A DNA stretch of 64,000 bases from Mantamonas sphyraenae (GCA_026936335.1 JAPMXV010000002.1:248001-312000); one strand, 5' to 3'. Shown: positions 47,508-56,944, numbered from the stretch's first letter. The notes: generated from the letters alone by a model not told the origin. Translations and numbers: made by a program.

Positions 47508-49727
47508 ATGGACAGCGGCACCATCTTCCAGCACGGGCTGGAAAAGTGTGCACGGCAGCTGCTCGAGCGAACACATGGGGCACTGTGGGCAGACACAGAG
47601 GCTCCGGGAGGGGTCAGCCTGGCGCAGCTAAAGGCAGAGGTTGCAACCCTGCCCGAATTGACACGGCTGCAGCAGCTTCTTGTCGACAGGCTTCCAAGCA
47701 GCAGCGAACTGTCACACTGGCCTCACATGTACATACACAGCATAGAGAGCCCCGAGTACACGGTCCAGCTTCCGCTTGCTCCGCTGCAGCTGCCGTCGAC
47801 TCAGCAGCAACCGCAAGGCGCGTTGGCGCCAACGGACGACGTCCTCGCCGCTGTCTTTTCCACCTGGAGGCACCACGTCCACGCAGTCGCTCAAAGACGC
47901 CACCTCAATGTGACGGCCAGCTTGCATGCAGCCACACACAGCCAGGCACGTGCTTGGGCCGCCTGGAAAGCCGTCCTGGTTGCCGGCGGCCGGTTCCGCC
48001 TAGCCTGGGCCTTTGTCAACTGGAGGACCTGTGTACAGCGACGCAAGGTCGATGCCGCAGCCACGCACCTTCACTTGCGTCTGGTGGCCCACGAAGCACT
48101 GCTGTGCTGGCGCCAGGCGCTGGCCAAGCGCAAGGCGGTGACCATCCTGCTTGCCCACCAGCACACGGCGATGCTGCGTCGTTCGGCCTGGCGACATTGG
48201 GCTCAACTTGCACGCGACCGCAGGATACACAGGGCGGTGTCTGTGCACACCAACCACAGCCTGGCCAAGGCAGCATGGGCTCACTGGCACGTGTGCACCG
48301 TGGCTGCGCAACACAGTCGAGCCGCAGACGCCTTTCGTCGTCGCCACCTTTCCCACCGCGTGTTGCACACCTGGATTCAGCGTCGCCTGCACTGTCTCCA
48401 ACTTTCCAAGCGAGGCCAGGCTTTTGCACGCCATGCCGCGTTGCAACAGGGCTTCCTTCGTTGGGCCCTGGCCGCCTCCCAGGCCGAACTCGACCGCGCA
48501 CGTGTCTCTGCCGCCGACCAGTTTGCCCAACGCAAGCGAGGCCTTATTTATTTCCGACGCTGGCGACGAAGGTGGGCTCTCGTCGCTCTGCTGCGTGTCT
48601 GGGGTCACCGGATGCGTCTGCGCTTGGCAATCGACACGTGGCACACCTACGCCCTCGACCAACAGCGCACTCGCTATTGGATGGTCTTTGCTCTTGCTTT
48701 TCGCCGACGCCAGCTCCTTCGTCCTGCTCTCCTGGCCCTACGCAACAACAAGGACGAAAGTCACGCCGACCACCTCCATCACGCCCATCTACGTCGTCAC
48801 TACTGGCATTCCTGGCTCCACGCGTACACAGACCGCCTCCAGGCCGAGCAACACCTCCTCGTTGCGCATCGCTTCTACCTCGAGCGGGTGCAGGTCGGCC
48901 TCCTCTCGCGTGCCTACCTGCACTGGTGGCATTGGGCGTTTGAGCAACGCCACCATCGCCGTCAGCTCCAGGCTGCCGAGTTTCGCCATGCGCAAAGCAT
49001 TCGCACGCGTGTGTTGCCCATCTGTTGGTCCGCCTGGCGTGCGTACGCCCAACGCATTGCGCTTGCTCGCCATCGCCTGGGGTTGGTGGCGGCCGCACGA
49101 AACCGCGCCCTCCTCCAACGATGCATCGCCACCTGGCGTCGTTTCCACCAGCACGTCTTTGTCATCCACACCATGAACGAGATGGCCCAGCTGTACATCC
49201 AGGGCAAGGAAGTGCAGCTCAAGCAGCGCGTGTGGCAACTCTGGTCGCTTGCCTACCGTCTCGAACGACAACGCAAGTGGACTGAAGCCGTCCAGTTTGC
49301 CCAAGAGACTCTTTTGTACAACTGCTTCCATGCATGGATCCAAGGCATTCACGTCAGCCGCTTCATGGATCGGCTGCACACACGCCGCTATCTTCGCCCA
49401 GCCATGACTCAGTGGCAGCGCCATGCCTTGTATGTGCCCGAACTCAAGCGCAAGATGGCCATGCTTCATTACCAAAAGACACTGCTGCTGCATACATTGC
49501 GCCTGTGGCACCAAGTCGCCCACCATCCGTGGTTGGAGTTTGGCTACAGCACACCCACTCGATCGCGTGTGATTGTGCCCGACGAGGACGATGATGATGA
49601 CGATGACGATGACGGTGTCAATCCAGGCTGGCTCGAACAGTTCCTCCTCAGCGACAAGAAGCAACGCACTGCAATGCTGAGTGAAGCAAACACGGGATCT
49701 CCTTCGTCACCGGCGCGACGAGGATGA
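47508..49727 (+). CDS. SFI1-like centrin-binding repeat protein (smaller)
   Basis: This single-exon gene encodes 739 residues. After about 130 non-repeated residues comes a run of tryptophan-centred helices every 25-35 residues, such as VFSTWRHHVHAVAQRRH, AFVNWRTCVQRRK, AAWAHWHVCTVAAQ, LLSRAYLHWWHWAFEQ and CIATWRRFHQHVF, as in SFI1. The tail has a run of ten aspartates (nt 49581-49613) and a lysine-rich end. Centrin binding at basal bodies is inferred from the repeat class. The start is the first ATG after a pyrimidine-rich leader, 80 bases beyond the F-box gene stop. Its last 21 bases overlap the end of DNAJC8 on the other strand. It is much smaller than the SFI1-like protein 3.4 kb away and is a separate gene. 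Confidence 0.82.
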   Translation: MDSGTIFQHGLEKCARQLLERTHGALWADTEAPGGVSLAQLKAEVATLPELTRLQQLLVDRLPSSSELSHWPHMYIHSIESPEYTVQLPLAPLQLPSTQQQPQGALAPTDDVLAAVFSTWRHHVHAVAQRRHLNVTASLHAATHSQARAWAAWKAVLVAGGRFRLAWAFVNWRTCVQRRKVDAAATHLHLRLVAHEALLCWRQALAKRKAVTILLAHQHTAMLRRSAWRHWAQLARDRRIHRAVSVHTNHSLAKAAWAHWHVCTVAAQHSRAADAFRRRHLSHRVLHTWIQRRLHCLQLSKRGQAFARHAALQQGFLRWALAASQAELDRARVSAADQFAQRKRGLIYFRRWRRRWALVALLRVWGHRMRLRLAIDTWHTYALDQQRTRYWMVFALAFRRRQLLRPALLALRNNKDESHADHLHHAHLRRHYWHSWLHAYTDRLQAEQHLLVAHRFYLERVQVGLLSRAYLHWWHWAFEQRHHRRQLQAAEFRHAQSIRTRVLPICWSAWRAYAQRIALARHRLGLVAAARNRALLQRCIATWRRFHQHVFVIHTMNEMAQLYIQGKEVQLKQRVWQLWSLAYRLERQRKWTEAVQFAQETLLYNCFHAWIQGIHVSRFMDRLHTRRYLRPAMTQWQRHALYVPELKRKMAMLHYQKTLLLHTLRLWHQVAHHPWLEFGYSTPTRSRVIVPDEDDDDDDDDDGVNPGWLEQFLLSDKKQRTAMLSEANTGSPSSPARRG

Positions 49728-50603
49728 TGATGATGATGACGACGATGAACGCTGCTCTTGCTTGATCTTGGGTGGTCTGTATGTGCCTGGCATCGTCTTG
49801 CGCTTCTTCTTCTTGTGCTTTCCCTTGGTCTGTGCCTGTTGAAAGTCGCGCCAGCTGCTCACCCGCGCCTCCCGCTTGTTCTCCCAGTCCTGCTCCTTCT
49901 TCAGCACCTCCTGGTATTTGTTCTCCACCGCAATTTCCTGCTCCCTTTTCCTTTTGTTGCTCTCCGATGTGCGCTCTGTGTGCACAATGGAGAGTGTGTG
50001 TGTGTGTGCGAGTTCGGGGGTCAGTTTCCGCGCACGTCCACGTCCACGCATCGCACTCCTCCACTTACGCAATTCCTTCTGTCGGTTCATCTCGATTTGT
50101 GCAAACAGTTTGCACGTCTCCACCTCCAGCAGCTTGTTGTACACCTCTGGCTTGTCCTCGTCAATCTCTGCGTCCGCGCGTCCCGTCGCCGCCCGTTTGG
50201 CCTCCACCGTCTTGCGCACGTTGTCCCGTGCCTCTTGGACCACGGCTGCACAAAACTTGCGCTGTTCTTCGTCCATCAGAAGCGAGTGGGCACGGTTAAC
50301 CGCGTCAAACGCGTCCTTGGCGTGCTCCAGATTCGGATTCTTGTCTGGATGCACCATCATTGCCAGTTTGCGGAAGCTGCGCTTGATTTCCTTATCCTCT
50401 GCATCGAGTGACACGCCCAGCACATAGAATGGGTTCAGATTGAAGTATTTCGCTCCAGGCCGAAGCAGGTGCGCAATCACTTTCTCCTTCTCCACCTGCT
50501 TGGCCATCTGCGCCATCTTTTTCTGCTCCTCTGCCAGATTCACCGCGGCCGCTGCCGCCACGGCTGCTTCCCCTGCCGCAGGCGCTCCTGTTGTGCTGCT
50601 CAT
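49707..50603 (-). CDS. DNAJC8: DNAJC8-like spliceosome-associated J protein, two exons
   Basis: Exons 50603-50069 and 49975-49707 give 267 residues (human DNAJC8 about 253). Landmarks are LLRPGAKYFNLNPFYVLGV, a J domain with the HPD tripeptide at residues 85-87 (MVHPDKNP), and the C-terminal SSWRDFQ, TKGKHKKKKRK and TYRPPKIKQEQR typical of this nuclear splicing-linked protein. The 93-nt intron (49976-50068, GTAAGT...GCACACAG, phase 1) contains no stop and is a multiple of three, so it also reads through; removing it deletes residues with no counterpart in the family and joins ELQRTSESNKRKRE. The start MSSTTG was preferred over two upstream in-frame ATGs because those overlap the divergent neighbour. 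A polyserine run precedes the end. Confidence 0.9.
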   Translation of the reverse strand: MSSTTGAPAAGEAAVAAAAAVNLAEEQKKMAQMAKQVEKEKVIAHLLRPGAKYFNLNPFYVLGVSLDAEDKEIKRSFRKLAMMVHPDKNPNLEHAKDAFDAVNRAHSLLMDEEQRKFCAAVVQEARDNVRKTVEAKRAATGRADAEIDEDKPEVYNKLLEVETCKLFAQIEMNRQKELRKWRSAMRGRGRARKLTPELAHTHTLSIVHTERTSESNKRKREQEIAVENKYQEVLKKEQDWENKREARVSSWRDFQQAQTKGKHKKKKRKTMPGTYRPPKIKQEQRSSSSSSSSSSSRR

Positions 50604-50676
50604 GAGTTGCCCTGGCCACGCCTGCGCCACGTCCGCGCCATCGCCCACAACTTGCTCCCTTGCTCCTGCTCTCGCC
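50604..50676. promoter_or_regulatory. Short divergent promoter region (DNAJC8 / TOM1-like)
   Basis: 73 bases lie between opposite start codons. The region reads open in the DNAJC8 frame, so a longer DNAJC8 N-terminus cannot be fully excluded. No recognisable core promoter element. Confidence 0.35.
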
Positions 50677-51806
50677 ATGACAGTTGGAGCTCGCACCTAC
50701 GAGCAAGCCGAGGAGCTACAGATGGATGTCATCACCTTTGGCACACTTGCAGGCCTGTACTGCCTCCTCTTCAGCACCTCCACCTACTTTCTCCTGCGCA
50801 AGGGTATGGAGGCCCTTGAATGGTCCAACACACACACCTTTTACGTCTTTTTCACCATTGCCTCTCTCATGTGAGTTGCCCATTGTCTCGCTGCCTCCAC
50901 TGTCCCGCTGCGTGTGCCCCGTCTGCACACATCCACGCGCACTTTTCCCGCGACGCTGCCCAGCCGGCCCCCTTGTGGCTACGCTGCGCACACCGCGCCT
51001 CTCCAGGCCCATATTCCATGTGCACGCATCGACTTGGTGCCACTGGGTGTGTGTTTCAGTTCACCCTGCCTGCCTTGGTATGCACACGTGCTGACTCTTG
51101 CGCCACCGCACACGGTTTTCGGCACCCTCTGCGTTCCCCCACCCGCAGGCGCACCGCCTTCCTGGTCATCTTCAGCCTCTCGCTGCTGGGCATGATCAAG
51201 GCCACCATGAGCGCCATCCTGTTTCTCAACACCTTTCCATCCGTCCTCTTCTTCATCTGCTACCTGCAGCTGCTCTTTCTGTGGTGGTCCATTGTTGCGC
51301 CTTCCAACCACGCTCGCCTCTGGGTCCGCTTCCGCAACACCCTCATCGGCATCCTCACCATCTTTTTCGCCCTTTTTACATGGACTGCCATCGAGACCGG
51401 CAACCTCCTCTTTACAGAAGGCACCGTGCGCGACTCGTTTGTCGCTGGCCAGGTCACCCTGCTCTGCTTCCTTACAGGCACCTACTTTGCCTCTGCGTTT
51501 GCCTTTATGTACACCAAGAATTCGGTGCAGGAGACGCTTCTGGCTGACCAGGCACAGACGGGCACCTCTCGCGCCATGCTCCTTGCAAAGGTCAACCGCA
51601 TCAGCCTCGTCTGCGCTGTCTGCTTCACTGTCCGCGGCATCGTCACTGTCGCCTTTGCCTTTCTCAAGCTCGGCAACAATTGGCTCACCATGGGTGGGTA
51701 CTACCTCTTCCTCGAGCTTATTCCCCTCAGTCTCATCCTCTACCTCCTCAAATTCGGTGCAACACCGTCCTCGGGTGCTCATCGCCCGCTCATCAACAAG
51801 AATTGA
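50677..51806 (+). CDS. Seven-pass membrane protein, TOM1/THH1 or GPR137-like
   Basis: Exons 50677-50870 and 51149-51806 (intron 278 nt, GTGAGT...CCGCAG, phase 2, splitting an ATG codon) give 283 residues. About seven hydrophobic helices are visible: TFGTLAGLYCLLFSTSTYFLL, the spliced helix FFTIASLM-RTAFLVIFS, LFLNTFPSVLFFICYLQLLFL, TLIGILTIFFALFTW, LLCFLTGTYFASAFAFMY, ISLVCAVCFTVRGIVTVAF and YYLFLELIPLSLILYLL. The arginine entering helix three, the Y-x-x-x-F-x-W pattern and the overall size fit the TOM1/TPRA1/GPR137 superfamily of endolysosomal seven-pass proteins. The assignment is by resemblance and could be to another small polytopic family. Confidence 0.68.
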
Positions 51807-51876
51807 AGCATGCCAGCCAGCATCAGCATCACACACACATCTCCAAATGTACATTTCTTTTTTGCTGCTCTGTGCC

Positions 51877-52338
51877 TCATTCAAACAGCGCCGCCAGCTC
51901 AGCTGCCTCTTGAGCCATCTCCTCCTCGGTACGATTCTTGCTCTCCTCATTGTCCACCCACACTCGCTCCTCCTTGTTCTCCAGGTCGACGTAGATGTCG
52001 TCGTTGTCTTCGTAGTCCCCCTTGCGCCTGGGAATGACGTGCGTGTGCACGTGCGGCACAGTCTGCCCTGCTTCCGGCCCGTCCTGGCATACAATCGTCA
52101 GCGACGTCGCGTCGTACTGTTTCTCCAGCACAGGCGCAATCTTGCGCGTCAACATGAGCATGTCCGCTGCTTCTTCGTCCGTCATGTCTGCGTACCGTGC
52201 CACCACGCGCTTCGTGATCACAAGCACATGTCCAGGCTGCACCGGACGCAGGTTCACAGTGGCAAAGCAGTGCGAACTACGCAGAAATACTTGTGTGTCT
52301 GTGATCACATGCTTGCCAAACCGTTGTTGGGAGGACAT
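51877..52338 (-). CDS. FHIT: FHIT-like bis(5'-adenosyl)-triphosphatase (HIT family)
   Basis: This single-exon gene encodes 153 residues (human FHIT 147). The enzyme hydrolyses diadenosine polyphosphates such as Ap3A to AMP and ADP. The histidine triad is at residues 96-100 (PHVHTHVIPR); the middle histidine is the nucleotide-accepting nucleophile. FHIT-specific features are FLRSSHCFATVNLRPVQPGHVLV at the N-terminus (the strand around the substrate), the DGPEAGQTVPHVH stretch and the EEEMAQEAAELAALF end. Upstream in-frame ATGs exist, but the residues before MSSQQRFGK have no counterpart in the family. Confidence 0.92.
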   Translation of the reverse strand: MSSQQRFGKHVITDTQVFLRSSHCFATVNLRPVQPGHVLVITKRVVARYADMTDEEAADMLMLTRKIAPVLEKQYDATSLTIVCQDGPEAGQTVPHVHTHVIPRRKGDYEDNDDIYVDLENKEERVWVDNEESKNRTEEEMAQEAAELAALFE

Positions 52339-52475
52339 CACCGCCTGGAGTGGACAAAGGAGGGGGGATTTGCACTGGCTGCCCTTGCGCTGCCAACGTT
52401 CCATTCGCCGGCTCCGGACGACACCGCAACCCGTTCCGACGTCGCACACACACACGTGTCTCATCGCACCATCCA
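52339..52475. promoter_or_regulatory. Divergent promoter region (FHIT / C2orf76)
   Basis: 137 bases lie between opposite start codons, with a short CA repeat (52446-52455) next to the plus-strand gene. No TATA box is seen. Confidence 0.4.
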
Positions 52476-53173
52476 ATGTCGTCCAGCAATGAGGAGCAAA
52501 TCAGCAAGGAGGAAGGCGCGACGGTAGTGGTCCGTGTCGTCAAATCCTTTGCCTACCGCAACATCAAGCATATGGTGTTCAAGGACCTGGATTTGGATGC
52601 TCTCACTGCACAGCAGCTGCGCGAAATGATCGACGCCAGTGAGTCACCACCTGCCCTGAAACCTCCTCCGCATTCTCTGCTCACACGCTCGCTCTTGTTC
52701 TTCCCTGTCCTTGGCCGCTGCCCACACCCGCCCTTCACCCCCTCCCGCCAAACTGCCTCCTCTGCCTCTCTCAGGGATTCAGAGCGAAGGCGCCTTTCGA
52801 GCATTCCGCAAGGCTACTTTTGGTGCGTTTTCGCCCTGGGGTTGTTGGGGAATCGAAAACCCTGGAAAATCTGCGATTGGGCCCCCGTGAGCTTTCCCCT
52901 TGCTGACTCTGCCCGCGAACCCCCCCCCCGCGCCATGGTCCACTCTCACTTGCCCTCTGGTCTTTCGAAACAGACACTCTCAAAATCAACCACCAGCCCG
53001 GAGGCTTCAAGGACAACAATCTGGCCATTGCCCTCGTTGAGGACGAGAAGCATCACGTGCTCGACTGGGACACTTCCCTTGCCGACAACGGCGTCGTCGA
53101 CGAGACCGAGCTCTCCTACTACAACGACGAGGACTATGCCTCGTATGTCTCTAATCCAGAGGTGAAATGGTGA
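52476..53173 (+). CDS. C2orf76 / UPF0538 family protein, three exons
   Basis: Exons 52476-52638, 52775-52822 and 52974-53173 give 136 residues (human C2orf76 126). All joins are phase 1. Introns are GTGAGT...TCTCAG (136 nt) and GTGCGT...GAAACAG (151 nt). Matches to the family are VVVRVVKSFAYRNIKHMVF at the N-terminus, the tiny exon 2 FRAFRKATF, DTLKINHQPGG, LVEDEKHHVLD, and the signature end ETELSYYNDEDYASYVSNP with a final KW. The function of the family is not established. The middle exon of 48 nt could not be found by open-frame length alone. Confidence 0.88.
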
Positions 53174-53199
53174 GCTCAAAACCACACCAATGGACCCTT

Positions 53200-53371
53200 T
53201 CAGTCGTCTTCATTGTCGATGTTTGCGAACCCACTCGTGCGCACAAGCTGCTGCCGTTTCCGCGATGCACGCAGCTCCAACGATGGCTTCACCGTCTTTC
53301 GTGTGCTCACTTTGCGATTCCACAGCACCTCGTCGCTCTGAAGAGCCCCGGATCCCACTGTGCTGCTGTTG

Positions 53372-53402
<31 letters not shown>

Positions 53403-54504
53403 CCCCACTGCTCCCTTCCTTGTCCATCAGCAGCTTCTCCCACGCCGTGGCATTCTCAAACGCCATCTTCTGTTCCCTGGTTGCACGCACGTCCTCCAGC
53501 CGCCTGCCGTTCTTGTTGCGCAACACCCCGTCTTGCAGCGCAAGATCTGCTCCGGCTTCGCTCTCAAATGTCACAATGTCAAACGCACGCTTTGCAGGCG
53601 CCTGCGTATCCTTTCGCCGGAACCGGTTGCTGCGCTTCTGCTCCTCCACTTCCCGCAGCTTCTGCCTCTCCTCCACAAAGCGCCGCTCCTTGTTGAACTT
53701 GCGCTGCTTTGCACGCACGCTCGCCGTCTTGCGCAGGTTGTACTCTTCAAACTTTTGCGCGTCCGTCACCGTGTGCGACGTCATGTTGTAGAACGACGAC
53801 AGCGAGTCCTTGAAAAACTCGGGCTCTGCCTTCTTCTTATGCCTGCGCTGAGGCTGTGTCTCCTCTGCCGCCTGCTTTGCTGCCTCTTCGTCCAGAGTCT
53901 CTGCAAGCAGCTTTTTGTGCATACCCTCCACAATTCGCTTCCCGCGCCTCCTCGCTGGCTTCTCCTGGATCTCGTTTTCCCTCCTCATCCACAGGCGGCG
54001 CCAGCGGGTGCGGCGACGGCTTCTTCGCAAGCGACACAATGTCGTAGTTTGCCCGCGATGCCGCCAACTCGGCCCGCATGTTGCGCGGCCTCTGCGTCAC
54101 AGGATTCCTCTCTTGGCCATTGATAATGTCAAACGACTCCTGCTGCTTCGCCTTGACCTGCAACCGCCCCAGACGTGGTTTCCGGTGCGACGTTCCCAAA
54201 CAACGGTCAGTTCCACCTCGCCCCAGCCCCTGCGCCACTCCTCCCTCGTCTCGTTTCCACACAACAAACGCTCACACAATGTGGACACGCGCCATATCCA
54301 CGGCCCCACGCCCGTCGCTCTTGTCGCCCTTACCTTTTGCAGGTTCTGGAACCGCTGCGTCGACTTGGCTGCCTCCCGAGAATCATTCTGCGACACCAGC
54401 TCCTCAAATCGATGCTGCGTGATTCTCTCCACAGGCTTGGTCTCAAACTGCACCGTCTTTTTCTCCGCTTCAATGTTGCGGATGTAGTCTGCCCACGAAG
54501 ACAT
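53200..54504 (-). CDS. Basic coiled-coil protein of unknown function, two exons
   Basis: Exons 54504-54334 and 54157-53200 (intron 176 nt, GTAAGG...GTTGCAG, phase 0) encode about 375 residues. One extra base in a CCC run (53979-53981, plus strand) breaks the frame; dropping it joins PPVDEE to NEIQEKPARRR and makes the total divisible by three. The protein is helical and highly charged. A short motif recurs: ESFDIINGQERNP, ANYDIVSL and RAFDIVTFE. A polyserine run (53361-53403) precedes the C-terminus. I do not recognise the family. It follows IFT52 on the same strand after only 44 bases, so a ciliary role is possible but unproven. Confidence 0.72.
53361..53403. repeat. CTG-rich triplet repeat coding polyserine
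   Basis: A run of CTG and TTG triplets on the plus strand reads as AGC/AAC codons on the minus strand, giving serines with a few asparagines in the unknown coiled-coil protein. It is a candidate for length variation. Confidence 0.8.
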
Positions 54505-54548
54505 GGAATGGCGTCGTTTGTTTTGTTCTCCCCTTCGCCCGCACGACC

Positions 54549-56082
54549 TCACGCATCCAACATCTTCCACTGCACAAGCTCCTTCAGCGCATACTCCAAC
54601 ACATGCTTGGCATCACGCCTGTCCTCGGGCAAATTCTCTGTGATGCCCAGGATATCGCCGCACTCGCGGATGTAATACTCCAGATCGCTGTCGTCGCACT
54701 TGTTGGTCACCTGTGCCAGGCGCACTCCCTCGGACGCAAACTGTTCGTCCAGATCAAAGAGCTCCAGCGCAGGAGGAGGCGGCTCGCGGATGGCAGGCGG
54801 AAACACAGACGGTGTAAACGGCGGCAAGGGCTTCTCAAATTTGGGCGTGATCAGCGCCAGCGGCTCGTGCTTGATGTGAAGCTTGCTGTACAGCTGCACG
54901 GACTCGGGCACCAGGTCCGTGTCGAATTTAAACAGTTGGTCGTCAAACATTGACGTGAAATCCCGCGGCAGCTCCTCGCTCTCCTGCTGCAGGCATGTGC
55001 GAAGCCGCTCCGACAGCGCCGCCGTGTCGGGGAGGTACAAGTAGTCCGACACTTCAGGATCCTCAGCGTCCATGGCGTTCAGCTTCATGTCCTCTTCCTT
55101 GAACAGCCACTTGAACAGCACCTCGGCCAACACGGCGTTCTGCTGCTCCTCAAACCAGTGGTCCTCAAACACGTGTGTGGATCCCAGCACCATGAGTCTC
55201 CCGCCGCTCAATTTGTGCTCGTAACAGCCGCACACGCTCTGATTCAGCGGGTACGACACCTTGCCGCTCGAAAGCAGCGTCACTGCAGGCTGCGTCACGC
55301 TCAGCGTTGCGCCATATGGGTACACAAACGCCAGATCGTCCCTGTGTGTGTGCGTGTGTGCTCGTGTCAGCGAGGCGTTGGCCAGTGACCTCTGCATGGC
55401 GCGGAGAAACCAGGACGATCTCGCTGCCGACGCGCGCCAAAAAAAACGCATCACCCGGCAAGGGTGCCTCGCGGCCGCCGACGGCCCATGGTCACTCGCA
55501 CGGCCATTCGAACCTACTCGGATGCAACTTTGTTGGATACACTTGCGCCCACGCGCAGGATCTCCCTGTTGGTGATGCCCTTGGTGATGCAAACCTCCTG
55601 AAAAGGGGATTTTGCGCGCGCGCCAAGCGCTCAGGAGTGTGAGTGTTCCCATGCGCACACACGCCGCTGTGGTCTGGCCACGGCCCTGTGCTTGGCCCAC
55701 TCCCCACACACCCACTAACCTTGGGGTGCAGGTATTTGTAGTACACGGTACGCACTACCGCGTCCGAGTTGACGGAAAGGTAGAAGCGTTTGAGAAAGTC
55801 GTTGAGGTTGTTCTTGGGGCCTCCCTCGCCCGCCATAAACAGCACCGAGCCTCCATTTTCAATATACGACTGCATGCTATCCATTTCTTCGTCTGCAAAG
55901 TCGCCGGCTGCCCCGCAGCTGACCAGCAGCGACGTCTGCGAGAGCACCTGCTCGTCGATCTCCTGCTGATTCCCTCGCACCTGGTGGCTGTTCCTCAGCC
56001 ACCGGGTCAGCCGCTTGAACCCGTTGCCCGTGTGGAACACCTCGTTCTTGCTTTGGTTGAACGTGACCGTGCTCCCGCTCAT
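54549..56082 (-). CDS. IFT52: Intraflagellar transport protein IFT52, three exons
   Basis: Exons 56082-55720, 55597-55518 and 55341-54549 give 411 residues (human 437). Introns are GTTAGT...TTTTCAG (122 nt, phase 0) and GTAGGT...CACACACAG (176 nt, phase 2). IFT52 is a core subunit of IFT-B and is needed to build cilia. Landmarks include the N-terminal GIFT domain with NGGSVLFMAGEGG, VNSDAVVRTVYYKYLHPK, the short exon 2 GITNREILRVGASVSNK, AFVYPYGATLSV, GRLMVLGSTHVFEDHW, the conserved DAEDPEVSDYLYLPDTAALS, LPRDFTSMFD, PPPALELFDLDEQFASE and the ending LEYYIRECGDILGITE. The start ATG overlaps the stop of the upstream same-strand gene by two bases; the protein begins right at the domain, so this ATG fits. 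Confidence 0.95.
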
Positions 56083-56843
56083 GCTGAGTTGGACGAGGTT
56101 GTGTTGGCCGAGGTTGTGCGTGTGCTCCCGCCCGCCACGTGCAACGCCTCCAGCTGTCGCAATCTCCGGTCCATCATGTTGATGTAAATCACTTGCTTTC
56201 CTCGTGCCTGCCTGTATGCTTGTTTCTCGAATTCCACCAGGGCATCGGCCGCCTCTTGTTGTGCTTGGGCTGTGCGTGCCACTGTGCGCAGCCTCTCGTC
56301 CACAAGCTGCTCGAGCTTGCCCTGTCTGATTTGCCGTGGAATCAACCAATTCTGGCCCACAGCTTGGATGCGTGGCAACTCGATCAGGTACGGGACGCCG
56401 TCGTCTGTGCGAAGCACCTCTTTGTCGTGCTCCAACACAATGTTGGCCGGTGTGTCCATGGCCACCTTGCCAGTGCGCACTTTGGTGTGTGTTTTCTCTG
56501 CTGGCACGGTCATGGCCAAGTCACGTTGGCTCAGAGGCAACTCAGGCAGCTCACTGTTCTTGTCGAGTTTCATCAGTTCCTTCCACGCCTCCGTGTCCTG
56601 CTTCTGGCTACTGTGCACCAGTGACCGATCTGTGTGCGAGCTATTCTGTGTTTCCAGCTCTCCAATGGACTGAAGTGGCTTGGTGCTGCCCACACGCTGC
56701 CTCTTGTGCTCGCTCTCGTTTGATGAGACCTCTTTGTCACGCTCACGCTTGCCCCCAGCGTCCACGTGCCTCTCCAGCGCATCCAGAAAGGTCAGCGGGC
56801 CTTTGGCCCCTTCCATCCATTCGCCCACCCAACTGGACCACAT
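56079..56843 (-). CDS. Conserved-looking coiled-coil protein of unknown function
   Basis: This single-exon gene encodes 254 residues. The N-terminal half is polar and serine-rich with a basic EHKRQR segment. The C-terminal half has a proline-containing motif (YLIELPRIQAVGQNWLIP) and then a long helix rich in Gln, Arg and Ala, ending in a Ser/Thr/Asn tail. I do not recognise the family. It lies directly upstream of IFT52 on the same strand, and its TGA shares bases with the IFT52 ATG. It is head-to-head with the PQ-loop gene. The even composition and clean frame support a real gene; an alternative 3' end through an undetected intron is possible. Confidence 0.65.
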   Translation of the reverse strand: MWSSWVGEWMEGAKGPLTFLDALERHVDAGGKRERDKEVSSNESEHKRQRVGSTKPLQSIGELETQNSSHTDRSLVHSSQKQDTEAWKELMKLDKNSELPELPLSQRDLAMTVPAEKTHTKVRTGKVAMDTPANIVLEHDKEVLRTDDGVPYLIELPRIQAVGQNWLIPRQIRQGKLEQLVDERLRTVARTAQAQQEAADALVEFEKQAYRQARGKQVIYINMMDRRLRQLEALHVAGGSTRTTSANTTSSNSA

Positions 56844-56944
56844 GAGTTGTGTTGGGCCTGGACGTGCGCATCCCGGCGCAACCCGAATTCACCTCCGTTC
56901 CTGCATTGGTGTGTTGACCTACGTCTGTGCTGCAAGTCGCCACA
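56844..56944. promoter_or_regulatory. Divergent promoter region (unknown gene upstream of IFT52 / PQ-loop gene)
   Basis: 101 bases lie between opposite start codons. If IFT52 has no promoter of its own, this region may drive the whole minus-strand group down to 53200 as well as the PQ-loop gene. Confidence 0.4.

Noticed and set aside
32643-49727. Treating the two SFI1-like regions as one gene or an assembly duplication
   Set aside because: They lie on opposite strands, are separated by two unrelated intact genes, and do not share long identical stretches.
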